Shown: positions 9,986 through 21,940, counted from the first letter of the stretch. The stretch is DNA of 64,000 bases from Paraescarpia echinospica (GCA_020002185.1 CM034536.1:11106877-11170876); one strand, 5' to 3'. Made by a program: numbers and translations. Notes: generated by a model not told the origin, from the letters alone.

Positions 9986-10564
9986 CTAGGGGTAATTTCT
10001 GTATGTATGTATGTATGTATAGGTAGGGTCAAAATAATCAACACCAATACAATTGTGTACATCATCATCGTTTGTTTTTTTATTTCTACTATACACGTAA
10101 AAGCGAAAATATTGCGGTTTTAACAAATCGTATACGAGACAGTCATTGGTCACCCGATTGGTGCCGAATAGGCTCTGGAACGTCGTCAACGGCATACCGC
10201 GACATCGGAGGAGAAGGTAGGTGACACAATATTGTCCGCACACGTTAGAGATGGCGCTCTGCAGCCGCTTGTCGTTGTACGTCCACGCGTCGCCGCAGTG
10301 ACGGTGCAGGAACGCGTGTAAGTCGGCGTGCAGCGGCGGCAGACCGTACGAATCGAAGTACTCGCCTCGCCGGTCGGCGTCCACGTAGACGGCCACCCAT
10401 TGTTGGCCCGGTTCGCCGCCGTCGTCGGTGTTGCACACGAAGGCCGTCGGGTAAACGGTGGCGGTGGCGGCGGTAAGTAGCGCGTCTTTAGGCACGACGC
10501 CGACGACGATACGTTTAGCGTACGTATCGTGTTCCAGACGACGCATCAGTTGAGACGTATCCAT
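9986..10564 (-). CDS. Adenain-like cysteine protease, Maverick A, catalytic His replaced
   Basis: The frame starts at ATG 10564, overlapping the capsid stop by one base (TAATG). It is Ulp1/adenain-like: QWVAVYVD for the His segment, EYFDSYG for the acidic residue and NVCGQYCVTYL for the nucleophile Cys. It should mature capsid proteins during virion assembly. In copy B the first segment reads HWVAVYLD, so the catalytic His is Gln here and the enzyme is probably inactive. The C-terminus runs about 35 residues past the copy B end, so the extra tail may not be native. Confidence 0.8.
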   Translation of the reverse strand: MDTSQLMRRLEHDTYAKRIVVGVVPKDALLTAATATVYPTAFVCNTDDGGEPGQQWVAVYVDADRRGEYFDSYGLPPLHADLHAFLHRHCGDAWTYNDKRLQSAISNVCGQYCVTYLLLRCRGMPLTTFQSLFGTNRVTNDCLVYDLLKPQYFRFYVYSRNKKTNDDDVHNCIGVDYFDPTYTYIHTYRNYP

Positions 10565-11640
10565 TACCAGTCGTTCACGACGTTCCGGTTCCTGTCGATC
10601 TCCATCACCGTCTCGAATTCCGCGTACACGACGACGTTCACCGGAAGCGGTAGCGGCGTCCCGAAGTGCATTTCGGTGCCCACGGTCCCCTGACGCACGA
10701 CGTTGAAATGGTCCCCTTCGCAACAGTCGGGGGTCAGGTCGAAACCGAAGATGGTGTAGCCGGCGCCGAAGTCCGTGCGCGATACGTCGTTCCCCTCGTC
10801 CTCGTACGCCTTTCCGCTGGCCTCGAAGAGGTTCATGTAGCTCCGCACGTACCGGTTGTGCGGGAAGTCCGGCTGCAGCGGCTTGCTCGGCACCTGACGT
10901 CCGCCGACGACGAGCGTGAGGAAGTTTATGTCGTTGTGACGCGCGTCGAACGGATTTCTAGTGTAGTCTCCGTTGTTGGCGACGTTATCGATCATGATCA
11001 GGAAGATGCGTTTCGGATTCGCACCCATGTACAAGTTCTCGTGCGTGTGCGATAAGGTACCCGCCGTTATCGAGAACGATTTGCAGTCGACGCGGCGCAT
11101 CGGAAACTTAGCCGTTCCCAACGTCCACGCTTTGATATGTCCTATCTGGACGTCCGGGTTCAACTTCACTTTTCGCACGTGCAGTCGAATCGCCTGCAGT
11201 ACGACGCGCCACCCCGGTACGGCTTGCGCGCCCATGAGCGCGAAGGTGTCCTTCGAGCGCACCATGCGTACTTTCGTGTCGACGCCGTTCGGTATGTGTC
11301 TGTTTAGCATAAACGCGTCGTCGTGCACGCGTCCCATCATCTCCACCTCGGTGCTATCGGCCGTCATGACGCGCCGTGCCTCGAACCTGACGTTGTTGTT
11401 CCCGAGCGTGTCCATCCGTCCGGCGGTGTCTTTGTACCACAACGAACCCGTGAGATGCGAACGTTTCGCGTCGGTACCGTAACTCAGCAGCGTCTCGAGG
11501 TAGGCCCGGTACGCGTACGTATTGGTCGACGGCGTCACGAGGGTGTTGTTCAGCGACACGTCGATTTGACTGAACATCGAATGCAGGAAATTGTTGACCG
11601 GCGCTACGTTGGCGCCGGCCGCCAGATCGTGCCCTGTTGA
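10564..11640 (-). pseudogene. Major capsid protein, Maverick A, N-terminus lost
   Basis: The frame aligns with the 433-aa capsid protein of copy B from about residue 80 to the end: SMFSQIDVSLNNTLVTPSTN, LLSYGTDAK, DTAGRM, GHIKAWTLGTAKFPMRR, GYTIFGFDLTPDCCEG. This is the double-jelly-roll capsid protein of Polintons and adintoviruses, often deposited as F54H12.2-like. The N-terminal 80 residues are missing because the element is truncated near 11640. Confidence 0.85.
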
Positions 11641-11857
11641 CGTGCCGTGTAAAGTTGCTGAGGTGCAGGAGACTAAACAAATAGATACTGAAGATGTTGT
11701 AGCAGGAGTGGTAGAAACTCGTAATCAGGCTATACAACGAAATAAGGATCGACTCCCCCTACGCGTGCCCAAGATAGAGCATGTAAACATTTCAGCGGAA
11801 GCTTTCAGGCTGGCACAGAAGAAGGATCCTACTAAGTTGTCACACAATCGAGTGTAA
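11641..11857 (+). mobile_element. Gypsy gag-pol linker fragment at the Maverick A breakpoint
   Basis: The plus frame contains VETRNQAIQR, LRVPKIEHVNISAEAF and AQKKDPTKL. The same linker is seen in the Gypsy element at 34130-34250 (VETRAQRERL, LIVPQVVGASISADDFLREQ). It is the region between retropepsin and the integrase zinc finger. The frame closes at CGAGTGTAAGTATT, which could also be a donor site. It is a relic of a different Gypsy copy. Confidence 0.6.
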
Positions 11858-13345
11858 GTATTAATAAATTAATAAATTGGCGGTACCCGATTTGACATAG
11901 CAAGTTATAGGTTCAGGTGCACTAGGATTCGGAGAGAACGAGAGACATAACGTGACATCAGATATGTATGTACGAGAAGCCAACTGGCGTTATCATTTAA
12001 TACAACATAAACATATGCGGTTCAGTGAAAGTTGGCCAACCGTTACTCTGCTATGACATTATATTGATAACACCATACATTGTACTCGACGAATATGCAT
12101 CCAAATACGAAATTACATGGCAGACAATTTAAACAGCTGGTCACTTACATGAAGACGGGTATACAACCTTGTAAAGTCTATGAACTGTAACCAATGAATG
12201 TCTCGTGATGTGCGAGTGTCAACTTTCGCATCGGTCGCGTTCGGCGAGATGTCAGGACGAAGTCGAAAGTCGCTCGGCGTTCGGCGAACGAATTCACGTA
12301 GATGAAAGCAGGCGACTCGGGCGATCAAGTAGACGGTAAATTTGCCTTGTCGATCCCACGCGAATCACCAGGCGACAATACGGAAACGATGTCACGACAT
12401 CGACGATGTCGAGAAGGTCTGTCACGGAGTCTGTGTTACGACATCTAGCAGACGAAACGGTGGTGGCCTCGCATTCGAAGATCACTTCAAAACGGAACTG
12501 CAGTCGGTTATCGCTCAGTCTTTTTCAACGCGTGAGAAGTGCAGCGTCTCACAACTAATCAGTACTGTTGAAATCGTAGAAGTATTTACTACAGGCGTTG
12601 GGCGGACACACGTTTCAGCCCAATTCATGGAGACGAGAGTGCAACGCTTTCTTCTGCTCAGATGTTCGTCTGGCCTCGAATGGCCGTCCTGCCCTTATAT
12701 AGCTTGATGGCCGGAAGTCAGTCTGACCAATTACAACACTTAATACAAATTAAAGTCGCTTCAAAAATCGGCTCCCGAAACCATTCACACTTCAAAGCAA
12801 TCCATTCAACTTGCTGAGTTAAAAATAAATTTTGTGAGCTAAACGTTTGGCTATATAAGTGCTCATTCAATCTTTAACTTACGTGAATTACTTACATAAT
12901 TAATATCACTGGATTCCTTGTATCGAGCCGGATACCACAATATTCATCGTACATTCCAACTCTCATGAATTAATCTATAATTTTAATAAAACACACACTC
13001 TATTCATAAGCTAGGTGTGACCCTAGTGTTTTCACACCTACATTTTTGTAAACAACTTTTATAAGTTCATTATATAATCTTCTTATATCCACAACATAAG
13101 TAGTTTGCAAGGTCACCATATTACCAGTCATGTTAAATAATTTCTACTGATACCAAATTTGGTATATCTAACCGTAGAATTAGTGGTGTACGCTACAAAT
13201 GAAATTAATTAAATCTGACTCCTCGGCATTTAAAACATTACACGCCTTAATCGCCAGAGGGCACCAGCGTATACATCCGCGACAATACATACCAGAGATG
13301 GCAGCACCATGCCATCAACCATACTTTGTATACAAAACGACTGTT
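11858..13345. other. Unassigned AT-rich stretch
   Basis: No recognisable protein domain was found on either strand. A 121-codon plus frame at 12342-12707 has no familiar motif. A TATA-like CTTATATAGC lies near 12693. Part of this may be LTR or untranslated sequence of the Gypsy relic before it, but no repeat partner is present in the window to show that. Confidence 0.4.
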
Positions 13346-14443
13346 CTAAAGCCTGATTAAATTATATACAAACCACTTTGTGACAGTGTGATTCAATAAA
13401 TTCCGGAGTTTATTGGCCCGTTCCGAGTCACTTGCCTTGCGAGCACGTTGCCTCTGTCTAATGAGGTGTCGGAATCCATCTGTGACCCACGGTTTGTCTG
13501 TGCTGTGACGTGACACAGTCTTGTACGGACAGCACGTATCCAGTAAATGGTCCATGGTTTCTTGGAAGAGATTAAACTGTTCCTCGCACGTAGGCAATGT
13601 GTATATATACTCCCATCTGGTGTGTGACAGAGCCGAAGTGAACAATGCTCGTTCGTTGTTACCCATGCGACTGGTAACGGTGTACTGGATCATGCCCGTG
13701 TCAAGTGTTGGGAACCATGGTGGCACCAATAAGACCATCTTGTGATCTGATGTTCCCAATTCATCAAGCATTTTATCCAGAATTGCACAATTACGCGTGG
13801 CTGTCTTAACAAGCTGCTCGTATCTATAATGTGTCCGTAAAAACATGTCCTTGAATTGATTAAAATCACCACTGATAATGACACCACAATCTGGGCTACG
13901 TCGCAAAACTGTGTCCAGACTAGATATCAGTTACTCTCGCATAGATCCATTGTTAGCATTAGGTGGGTGGTAGATGCACGCTAAAATAATGCACGAGTAT
14001 TTTCTTGGTAGTTTCTTCGGCTTCATTTTAATCCATATCACTTCGTGTTCAGCATCTTCAATATCATGTAACCGGTCATACGCAATGGTCTCGGCCACAT
14101 AACACGCCACACTCCCGCCTCCTTTATCCACGCGGTCCTTTCGTTCGCAACTGAAGCCTGCCAAACCGACAGATTCCGTGGACATGTAACTCTTGAACCA
14201 GGTTTCTGTGACACACACGCAACCCACGTTGTTCGTGCGTGCTACCGCGAGCAATTCATCTGATTTCTCAATACTTAGTGACCGAGCGTTGAGACTCAGC
14301 ATCGTTGGTAAGCCCCACCGTGGATTGATCGCAAGCGTGACTAAATTGTCTGCCTTCACACCTGTTGTTCTGTGTTGTGGTATGCTACGGCAACGGGTGA
14401 TTATAGGTCGAATATTGAAAGCTCCGTATTCCGTACATGGCAT
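13346..14443 (-). pseudogene. LINE ORF2, endonuclease part only
   Basis: The minus frame encodes an apurinic-type endonuclease: LSLNARSL, CVTETWF, DKGGGSVACYV, IWIKM, ACIYHPPN, then after a TAA (13931-13933) IISGDFNQF and LGTSDHKMV. This is the endonuclease of a CR1/L2-type non-LTR retrotransposon. The frame continues through the linker (DKPWVTDGFRHLIRQRQRARK) and ends at 13346 with no reverse transcriptase. The element is thus 3'-truncated, unlike the usual 5' truncation of LINEs. Confidence 0.8.
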
Positions 14444-14467
14444 GGCCGTGTTATTTCGACCGCTTAC

Positions 14468-15626
14468 CTAGTCCCTTTTTGTATGATGTTTGCTTTTGTG
14501 GCTTTTTTGACCACATACAACGCACGACACAGCTTTCTCATGTCGACAAAACTGGGTTACGTGAATTGTCTCACCGCACTTGTTACACTGGCCAGCAATA
14601 CGCACGTAGCCAGCAGTTGCACGGTCACCCGCATTAGAAAGGAGAATAGCGTGCGTACCTCGGTCCTGTTTCGGTGATCGTTTCCCAGTCGCTCTCGGCG
14701 TATAGCGGCTCCCTTTTGACAATGGATGACCAGATGGCGCATTGCGTCGCTGTTTCGTCGACCTATCTCTCAGGAAACTGTTAATTTCCTTAATACTGTC
14801 TTCTTGTGTCCCTGTTGTGTCGGGCAATACACTACTAATCGTTACTCGGTTGATGTCCTCTGTTGCTTTGGTGATGAGGTCGCTGAAATCTTGCATCTCT
14901 TCCTCTATATCCGAGTCTTCCATGACTGCATTGCCACACACGATAGTTAGTTCGTCCACGTCTTTGCACGCCTCGCCCCACTGGACAGCTACTAGTAGGT
15001 CTTTTGAAGTAGCTTTGTATGCCTTGTGCAAGGCCACCTGTTCGTTGTCCCCAGTGGTGACCTTATGAATGTCAAACCCAATCTGGTTATCAACCATGAA
15101 AACACTGCGTGGTTTCTCACTTGTCACTGCGGCGAAGGATTTCCGCTCTGTAGGCGTCTGTTTTAAGCTTGCCACGCCCGATGATAGTTTGTCTAGCTTA
15201 TCATATACCATTCTGATATCGTTGTTATTGTTTATTTCATTTCGTAGAGTTGCAACTTGTTCGATTAAAGCAGTGTCTTCATTACTGATGGCGTGATTTG
15301 TGTTGGACTGCTTCTTCCCTAGTTGAATTAATTCCGCATTGTTTTCATTTAACTGTAGTATTGACGCTTCGTGTTTTGATACAGTGTTACCCAGTTGCAG
15401 GACAACACTAGGCAGTTTTCTGCATGCGTGGCAGCTCCACAAGCCAACAATCTCCTCTGGCTGTTCTCCAACGCATTGCAAGTTCATCGTCAATACACCA
15501 TGCAGCACTGATGCGAGACGGCCGGCAAGTCACAGCAGTAGTCACCCACGCGTGGCGGTAGCCTACGTCACAGGCCACTAGTACGATTGCGAAATCACCA
15601 TTCACTGGGCGTATTTTCACAGGCAC
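14468..15626 (-). pseudogene. LINE ORF1 with PHD-like start and zinc knuckles
   Basis: The minus frame upstream of the endonuclease ORF holds SCHACRKLP, a Gln/Asn-rich coiled-coil region, and at the C-terminus two Cys/His clusters, CNKCGETIHVTQFCRH and CVVCGQKSHKSKHHTKRD. It would be the RNA-binding ORF1 protein of the same LINE. The first half of a PHD-like finger (CDVGYRHAWV) lies in another frame at 15540-15600, so the N-terminus carries a frameshift. Confidence 0.65.
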
Positions 15627-15889
15627 TTCATATATTGCTCAATTTGACATTGAAATTATATTTAAAAGTACACGCCTATATCTACATACAATGTTCACCC
15701 AACTGGCCTAAGGCTGTCCAGCTTGACCTCGGAAAGGTTCTTACCGAATGGCACACTGTCGGAAAGTAAATAGCAGGTCAACCAATTCGAACGATGCGAC
15801 TTGATGACTTGACATGGTTGACAACAATTTATACTGTCTCCTGCCTTGCTGACATCATTCCTCCTAGCTTTTCTCTACTCCATCATCCA

Positions 15890-17010
15890 CGCCAGTCAGG
15901 TACGGGTGGTGGAGTCGTATATCCGTTTGTATTTTAGCATGGCTGGGTGAGGTCAGTGAATGTGTGTATCCATTCATTCTCACCCATGTGGAATCGTATT
16001 ACATGTTAACACAAACGTGCATATCCTTTTGACTTTTTAGCACGATTGGGCGAGGTCGTTGAACGTGTGTATCCATTCAGTCTTACCCTGTGGAATCAGA
16101 TTACACGATAAAACAAACATGTATATCCTTTTGTACGTTTAGCATGGTTGGGTGAGGTCAGTGATTGTGCATATCCATTCAGTCTTACTCATGTGGAATC
16201 ATATTACATGTTAAAACAAACGTGCATTTCCGTTTGTATTTTAGCATGGTTGGGCAAGGTCAGTGAACGTGCATATCCATTCAGTATTATCCATGTGGCA
16301 TCGTATTACATGTTAAAACAAACGTGCATATCCGTTTGTATTTTTAGCATGATTGGGCGAGGTCAGTGAATGTATGTATCCATTATGTCTTACCCTGTGG
16401 AATCGTATTACATGTTAAAACAAACGTGTATATTCGTTTTATGTTTTAGCATGGTTGGGCGAGATCAGTGAATGCGCGTATCCATTCATCCTCACCATTA
16501 TGTAATCGTATTACATGTTCAAGCATACGTGTATATCCGTTTGAATTTTTAGCATTACTTGGCGAGGTCAGTGAATGTCTTACCCATGTGAAATCGTATT
16601 ACATGTTCAAACACACGTGCATATCCGTTTGAATTTTGTTTAGCATTATGGGGCGAGGGCAGTGAATGTGTGTATCCATTCATCTTCACCTATTTGGGAT
16701 TGTATTACAGGTTAGACCAAACATACATATCTGTTTGCATTTTTTCATTATTGGGCGATGTCAGTGAATGTGTGTATCCATTCAGTCTCACCCATTTGGG
16801 TTCTTATCATATATAAAAACACACACGTATATTATTTGACTTTTAGCTTTGGTGGGCGGGAAGGTGCATGTGTTTATCCATTCAGCTTCACACATGGGAA
16901 TTATATTATATATTAAGGAAAACGTGTATATCGGTTTGAATGTCATCATTGTGTGGTGGCGTAGATGGATGTGTATCCAGTCAGCTTTAACAATATGTCA
17001 ACATATTATG
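15890..17010. repeat. 102-bp minisatellite, about eleven units
   Basis: GGGCGAGGTCAGTGAATGTG or a close variant recurs near 15945, 16046, 16149, 16252, 16355, 16457, 16560, 16651, 16753, 16853 and 16957. Each unit also holds TATCCATTCA and GTATTACATGTTAAAACAAA. Outer units are more diverged than central ones. The short open frames here are by-products of the period. Confidence 0.93.
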
Positions 17011-17508
17011 AACAGAACATAGACACATTCTACCTACCACATTTCAGTCAGAACAAGGTCATTTCAGTCCTAGGGCTGTTGATACCACAACAAATACGAA
17101 AAATTATGACTATTGTCCAAAATATAAGTCTATTCCTTTACTAATTGGAAGGTCGTTAGGATGTTTTCAGTACAATTGCAATTGCTTGCGATTGTGTTTA
17201 CAACCAGGATACCATTAACAATTCACTCATTGCAGGTGTATCGTTATGATTACATACATGATTATTGTGTATATTGATTAATTACAATTATACAGCAGTT
17301 GTCAGCTATTACATGTGCTGTCAACAATGACATCCTGAGTATGATCATTCCTATGTTAGGTACATCCACCTACTGCATAAGTGTTCACGATTTCACGGGT
17401 ATGGAATATATTCATAGTCCCAATATAGATTGCATTACATCCGATATATAGGCAGTCATTAACTAAATTCAGTGCGTCACTGATTCAGGATGACAATCGT
17501 GTATCAGC
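17011..17508. other. No gene seen
   Basis: AT-rich sequence with no domain, no repeat partner in the window and no obvious signal. It separates the minisatellite from the decayed DIRS-like region. Confidence 0.5.
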
Positions 17509-17724
17509 ATGAGTAGTCACTTAATCATGTGTATACCAATACACTCTGTATGCTTACAAAGTTTGCCATGTATTGTATCTTTCACAGTTGGAAACTATAC
17601 CTCCTTGCGGTTTTTTGTTTTTGTGTTGTTTTTGTTTATTGTTCCAGATTTGAGATGCCCCCAGGGAAAGGACAGGTTGCGCTATTTGGTAGGGTAATGC
17701 AGCCGCGGCAGAAGCGCCAAACTG

Positions 17725-18081
17725 TTGTCGCCCATGCAATGGGAGGACCAGGTGACAGCTGTCGCAAGCAGCCGTCCTGTGACAAGTTGTCATTGTACAT
17801 TCTGCACTACTGTCACCAACGCTTCCGAGCCAGATTCCATCGTTTCTGTGGCAAACGCCATTGTGACAACAATGATGGCAAAACTGGAAGGATCCGGAAG
17901 TTTGCTGCCAGCCCCAGCACACGCCAACGGACCGGAACTTCCACTAGACGGTGAGGTTGCTCAGCCAGTCGAAGAAATAGACTCATTTCAGCCATTAACG
18001 TCAGAGAATGATAGGGCCGATGACGTTATGCATGTGCTCGGGGTGAGTTTCCACCCCAGTCAACAAGTTACAATAATGTAA
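17725..18081 (+). pseudogene. Possible gag-like ORF of the DIRS element
   Basis: A 118-codon open frame upstream of the DIRS reverse transcriptase contains a Cys/His cluster (CHCTFC) and a Pro/Glu-rich tail. Position and strand fit an ORF1 remnant of the element. No conserved domain was recognised, so it may be chance. Confidence 0.25.
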
Positions 18082-18544
18082 ACCGACCACTGGGGGCAAT
18101 CTTCTTATTGCAGTGAAGCAAGATATTTGGAAGGGAGATGTCATTAAGTTACACATGTTGCTAAACGATCGAAATCTAGAAGAGTAAATTAAGTAAAAAG
18201 AGGAAATTACCAACATTGGTTCCCCGCAGGCTTTGACCATGGGAAAAGCCGGTTCCAATAAACCAATTACATCACATAGCCAGTGGTTATATGCATTTAC
18301 TATTCTCAAATTTCCAATCACCCCCCCTTGCTTTATTACCTAAACATAACCCAGGTAATTTCAGGCTGAATCATGATTTATCCTTCCTACGAGGTGACTG
18401 CATAAATGTATATACATCTAAAGTATTCACTACTGTTCAATTATAAACCGTAGACAAAGTTGTAAAATTTGTGCAAGAATGTGGACAAGGTTGTCTCATC
18501 GCTAAGGCGCTGAGGCAGACATCAAATAAGCGTTCTGGCTAATA

Positions 18545-18846
18545 CCAATTAATCCTCAAGATAACCATCTGTTGGGCAAGACATGGAAAGGGCAATTCTA
18601 TCACGACAACGTTCTACCAATGGGTTCTGCGATTAGCTCTCAGACATTCGAGCGTTTAAGTCGAGCAATGCAATGGATGCTACAGCACCACTTTGCTTTT
18701 AGCATTGTTACATATTTGCTCGACGATTTCATATTTGTGGATGCAAAGAAGTCTGGCTGTGTCAATTACCTTCAGTCTTTCGAGCAGCTGTCGGTGAATC
18801 TAGGTATCCCTATCAACAAGGAAAATAGAAGTCTGCTCTCGACTTG
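18545..18846 (+). pseudogene. DIRS-type reverse transcriptase fragment
   Basis: The frame contains GKTWKGQFYHDNVLPMGSAI, TFERLSRAMQWML and TYLLDDFIFV, which correspond to the RT palm of DIRS retrotransposons (catalytic Y/L-x-DD). INKENRS marks the end of the palm and a TGA follows at 18845. Roughly the C-terminal half of an RT remains. RNase H, expected at 18850-19180, is unrecognisable. Confidence 0.75.
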
Positions 18847-19189
18847 ACTGACTGTGTATGGCATTGCTATTATCACCGAAAAGTTGGAGGTCAGGTTGTC
18901 GGCGGACATGGTAGCAAAGGCAACTACGTTAGTGAAACGTTTAGCGATTCGTCGTCCAGTAATTTTCGGGACTTACAATCGCTCATAGGTCTTCTATAAT
19001 TTTGCTGTCTTTCTGATTTATCAGAAGACAGACGAGGCAAAGCGTTGCCGAACCAACAGTAATGCCACAGTCACTGAGGCCCAATATGCTGCTAGATTAG
19101 AACGCAATGTGATTAGATCATCGCTGGCACCAACTATGCGATCTTCATAACGTTCCAGTCTCGGTAGGCTCACCAAACAAATTATCTTG

Positions 19190-20043
19190 AATTGAGTGCA
19201 CCCAGTACCAAAACTAAGCATCTGTCACACGCCCATCTTGCATGTTTCATAACGCACGTGTATGCAGCACAATATGCAGCATCAACCATTGTGTCTGACG
19301 TTTCAGCAATAACTTTCAGTCATAAGGTGGTTGGATTGCCAGACTCAGTGGACAGCTTTTATATTAAAAGCTTTTGATTGGGGTTCAAAAGTAGGCCGGG
19401 TCCCTAGACTGATTGATCTCCACATGCTTGTTCAGCTGGTATTGGCAACACAGGTTGTTATACATGACAGGATGTTTACAATGCTGCATAGTTTATATTG
19501 GCATTTCATGGCTTCTTACGAATTGGGGAAATTACCAGGCGTCCAGGTGTACGTATTGAGAATCTTATACAGTTGGATGATCTGAAGTTTTTGTCAGGAC
19601 CACAAAAACAAAATCCATGCAGCTTGCTTTATGCCATTATAAGCACCAACAAACCAACAGGCCTATTGTCCTTGAAATGTAATGACAATCTCAGCATTGT
19701 CCTATTCATGTCATCAAACGATACCTTCGGGCTCGGGGTTCCACACCTGGCCCACTTTTTTCATCTTTGCTGATAAAATGCTAATATCTGCATCATTTTT
19801 CGACAAATAGCAGGCAGCCTGCCTAGTTCACGGGGGTATGACACCACAATGTAGAAAGGTCACTCCTTTCGAATTAGGGCAGCTATGACAGCTGCTTCCA
19901 AAGGTTTTACGGATATTCAGATTCAAACGATGGGTAAATGGAAATCTCCTGCCTCTCGTAGATACATTCGCATCCCAATGATGCAGTCTTATGGTACATC
20001 TCGTTCAGGCTACATACCCAGGTGCTGTTGCTCTAGTTAAAAT
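19190..20043 (+). pseudogene. Tyrosine recombinase of the DIRS element, decayed
   Basis: The N-terminal core-binding part is visible (YAASTIVSDVSAITFSHKVV and GLPDSVDSF). The catalytic box HSFRIRAAMTAASKG starts at 19861, followed by IQTMGKWKS and the YIRIP tyrosine near 19960. Such integrases replace DDE integrases in DIRS elements. Several frameshifts and stops lie between the blocks. Confidence 0.75.
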
Positions 20044-20044
20044 T

Positions 20045-20790
20045 TATGCCATCCTGGCATGCTCAGCCGGTGCTGAGTGTCTACTTTATAGTTCTCCGTA
20101 CATGCATCACTGTTGTGAGTGGACTATTGTGTGATAACAATGGCTTTCCTCCCTGACATGCTCAGCCGGTCTTGCGTGTCAGGTTGGTGGGCTGGACTAT
20201 ATGGTCGCATATTACTCATGTATTGTGTTTTGTTCGTTAGTTCTGCATACACTCATCACTGTGTTATGATTTATGAGTCAACATATTTTGTGGTAACAAT
20301 GGCATTCCTCCCTGTCATGCTCAGCCGGTGCTGAGTGTCAGGATTGTTGGCTTGTGTATATATCGCATATTGCTCATGTATTGTGGTATGTTAGTTAGTC
20401 AGGCGTATATTCATCACTGTGTTATGAGGCAAAGATTGTGTGGTAACCATGGCATTCCTCTCTGTCATGCTCAGCCGGTGCTGCGTGCCAAGTTTGTGGG
20501 CTTGCCTAGATATATCGCATGTTCCTCGTGTATTATAGTCTGTTCATTAGTTTGGCATATATTAATAACTGTGTTACAAGTCAAATATTGGGTGGTAACA
20601 ATGGCATTTCTCCCTGGCATGCTCAGCCGGTGCTGAGTGTAAGGTTTGTGGACTTGCCTAGATATATCGCACGTTGGTCATTGTGGTATGTTAGTTAGTT
20701 CGGCGTATATTGATCATTGTGTTATGAGTCAAATAGTGTGAGGTAACAATAGCATTCCTCATTTGCCTGCGCTGCCGGTGCTTGTTGACT
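20045..20790. repeat. Roughly 150-bp tandem repeats after the DIRS element
   Basis: CATGCTCAGCCGGTGCTG or a near variant recurs around 20057, 20157, 20317, 20467 and 20620, with GGTAACAATGGCATTCCTCC preceding most copies. Unit length is about 100-160 bp. A last degenerate copy ends at 20790. Confidence 0.88.
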
Positions 20791-20930
20791 TACGCCAATC
20801 ATTGATGGTGGGGATATTAGTTACATGGATCTGGCATGAAGTAGTTGGCTGCCATCAGTTGGGTCTGAGAGATTGGCTATTGTGGCCTCGGGTGGGGGAC
20901 ACTATTCCCAAGGTACATTGCCTGTTGTGG

Positions 20931-21772
20931 TTGGCCCCTCACCTTTGATGTGTGTAAACAACAATAATTTTAATGCTGCCTTTAATTGATATGCTGTTAT
21001 TGTAATGCATAGATCCAGTTATATAATTTTTGGATACCGTGAGGTGATCCGGCAATAAAATTTGCCCTTTTTCGAACTTTACAACTGTTGTCATGTGTTG
21101 GTATTGTTGTATCAAACAAGCTGCGGCCACACATAGGTACACAGTTAAATTGCTCTCTAGTGTGATACATAAATGCGAAGTTCTAAGTTATTAAAATGAT
21201 CTTTATGTAGATGCTTGGGAGTAACCTGTCTTCCCCGAACGAATGGACTGGTCCAGCAACAGCATGCTGGGAAGTCCAGCTGGCTCGGTCACCTCGATTT
21301 CTCCGCCATCAAAGACAGTCCATTTCTACGAGAGAAGACATTTCCAACCTCCACCTCCTCTGCGCCTCCTCTTCAGACAAGTCATGTTAATAGTTCGTAT
21401 TAATGTTTATACGTTTTTTGTACAACAATTTGTGGTCACTAGTGTTAAATAGTCTTGTCTTAGTATGTGGTCACCAGATGGCGAAACCGCTGTGAACTTT
21501 GATATGTGGTCACTGATATTAAGTAGTTTTTATCTTAGTATTTGACTGCTAGATGGCGATACCGCTGTGAACATTTACTATGGTTGACCGGCCACGGCTG
21601 GCTGGCCCCTCACCTGTGATAAAAGTAAACAGCAATATTTGTAATGCTGCCTTTAATTCATATGCTGTTATTGTAATGCACAGATCCATTTATATGATTT
21701 CTGGTTACCATGGGGTGATCCGGCAATAAAATTGTCCCTTTTTCTCTAGTATGATACATAAATGACATTAGT
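20931..21772. repeat. Split direct repeats flanking a short spacer
   Basis: A block of about 145 bp at 20931-21075 recurs at 21602-21752. Shared sequences are GGCCCCTCACCT, ATGCTGCCTTTAATT, ATGCTGTTATTGTAATGCA and GGTGATCCGGCAATAAAAT. In the first copy an extra 80 bp separates this block from CTCTAGTGTGATACATAAATG. Split direct repeats are typical of DIRS-group termini, so these may be ends of that element. Confidence 0.7.
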
Positions 21773-21777
21773 ATGGA

Positions 21778-21940
21778 CATACATCGGGAGGACCTTGCAA
21801 ATTTCGATGTCTTGATTCAGCCAAAAACTACACTGCTTGAGCTAGTAAACCAGTACTACGTTACATTAAGTAATCTTCTTGATAAGCATGCCCCCAAACA
21901 AACAAAAAAGCAAAAGTTCGTCCACCATTACCATGGATAT
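21778..21940 (+). mobile_element. L2/CR1-type LINE fragment
   Basis: The plus frame contains LVNQYYVTLSNLLDKHAPKQ, the linker that follows the endonuclease in L2-type ORF2 proteins. Nothing before or after matches, so it is an isolated relic beside the DNA transposon. Confidence 0.55.

Larger units (their letters stand above)
659..11640 (+). mobile_element. Maverick/Polinton copy A, right part missing
   Basis: The segment starts with AGTAGTATAGAGG, which matches the terminus of the complete Maverick at 43561 (AGTAGTAATGAGG). It then carries the same genes in the same order and strand: RPA-like gene, alternative exon, polB, then protease and major capsid on the minus strand. Homology stops inside the capsid gene near 11640. 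Penton, integrase, ATPase and the right TIR are absent, so no target duplication can be tested. Its proteins are clearly diverged from copy B, so it is a different subfamily and not a recent duplicate. Confidence 0.9.

Noticed and set aside
15890..17010. CRISPR array
   Set aside because: Units are contiguous 102-bp minisatellite repeats without unique spacers, in a eukaryotic context.
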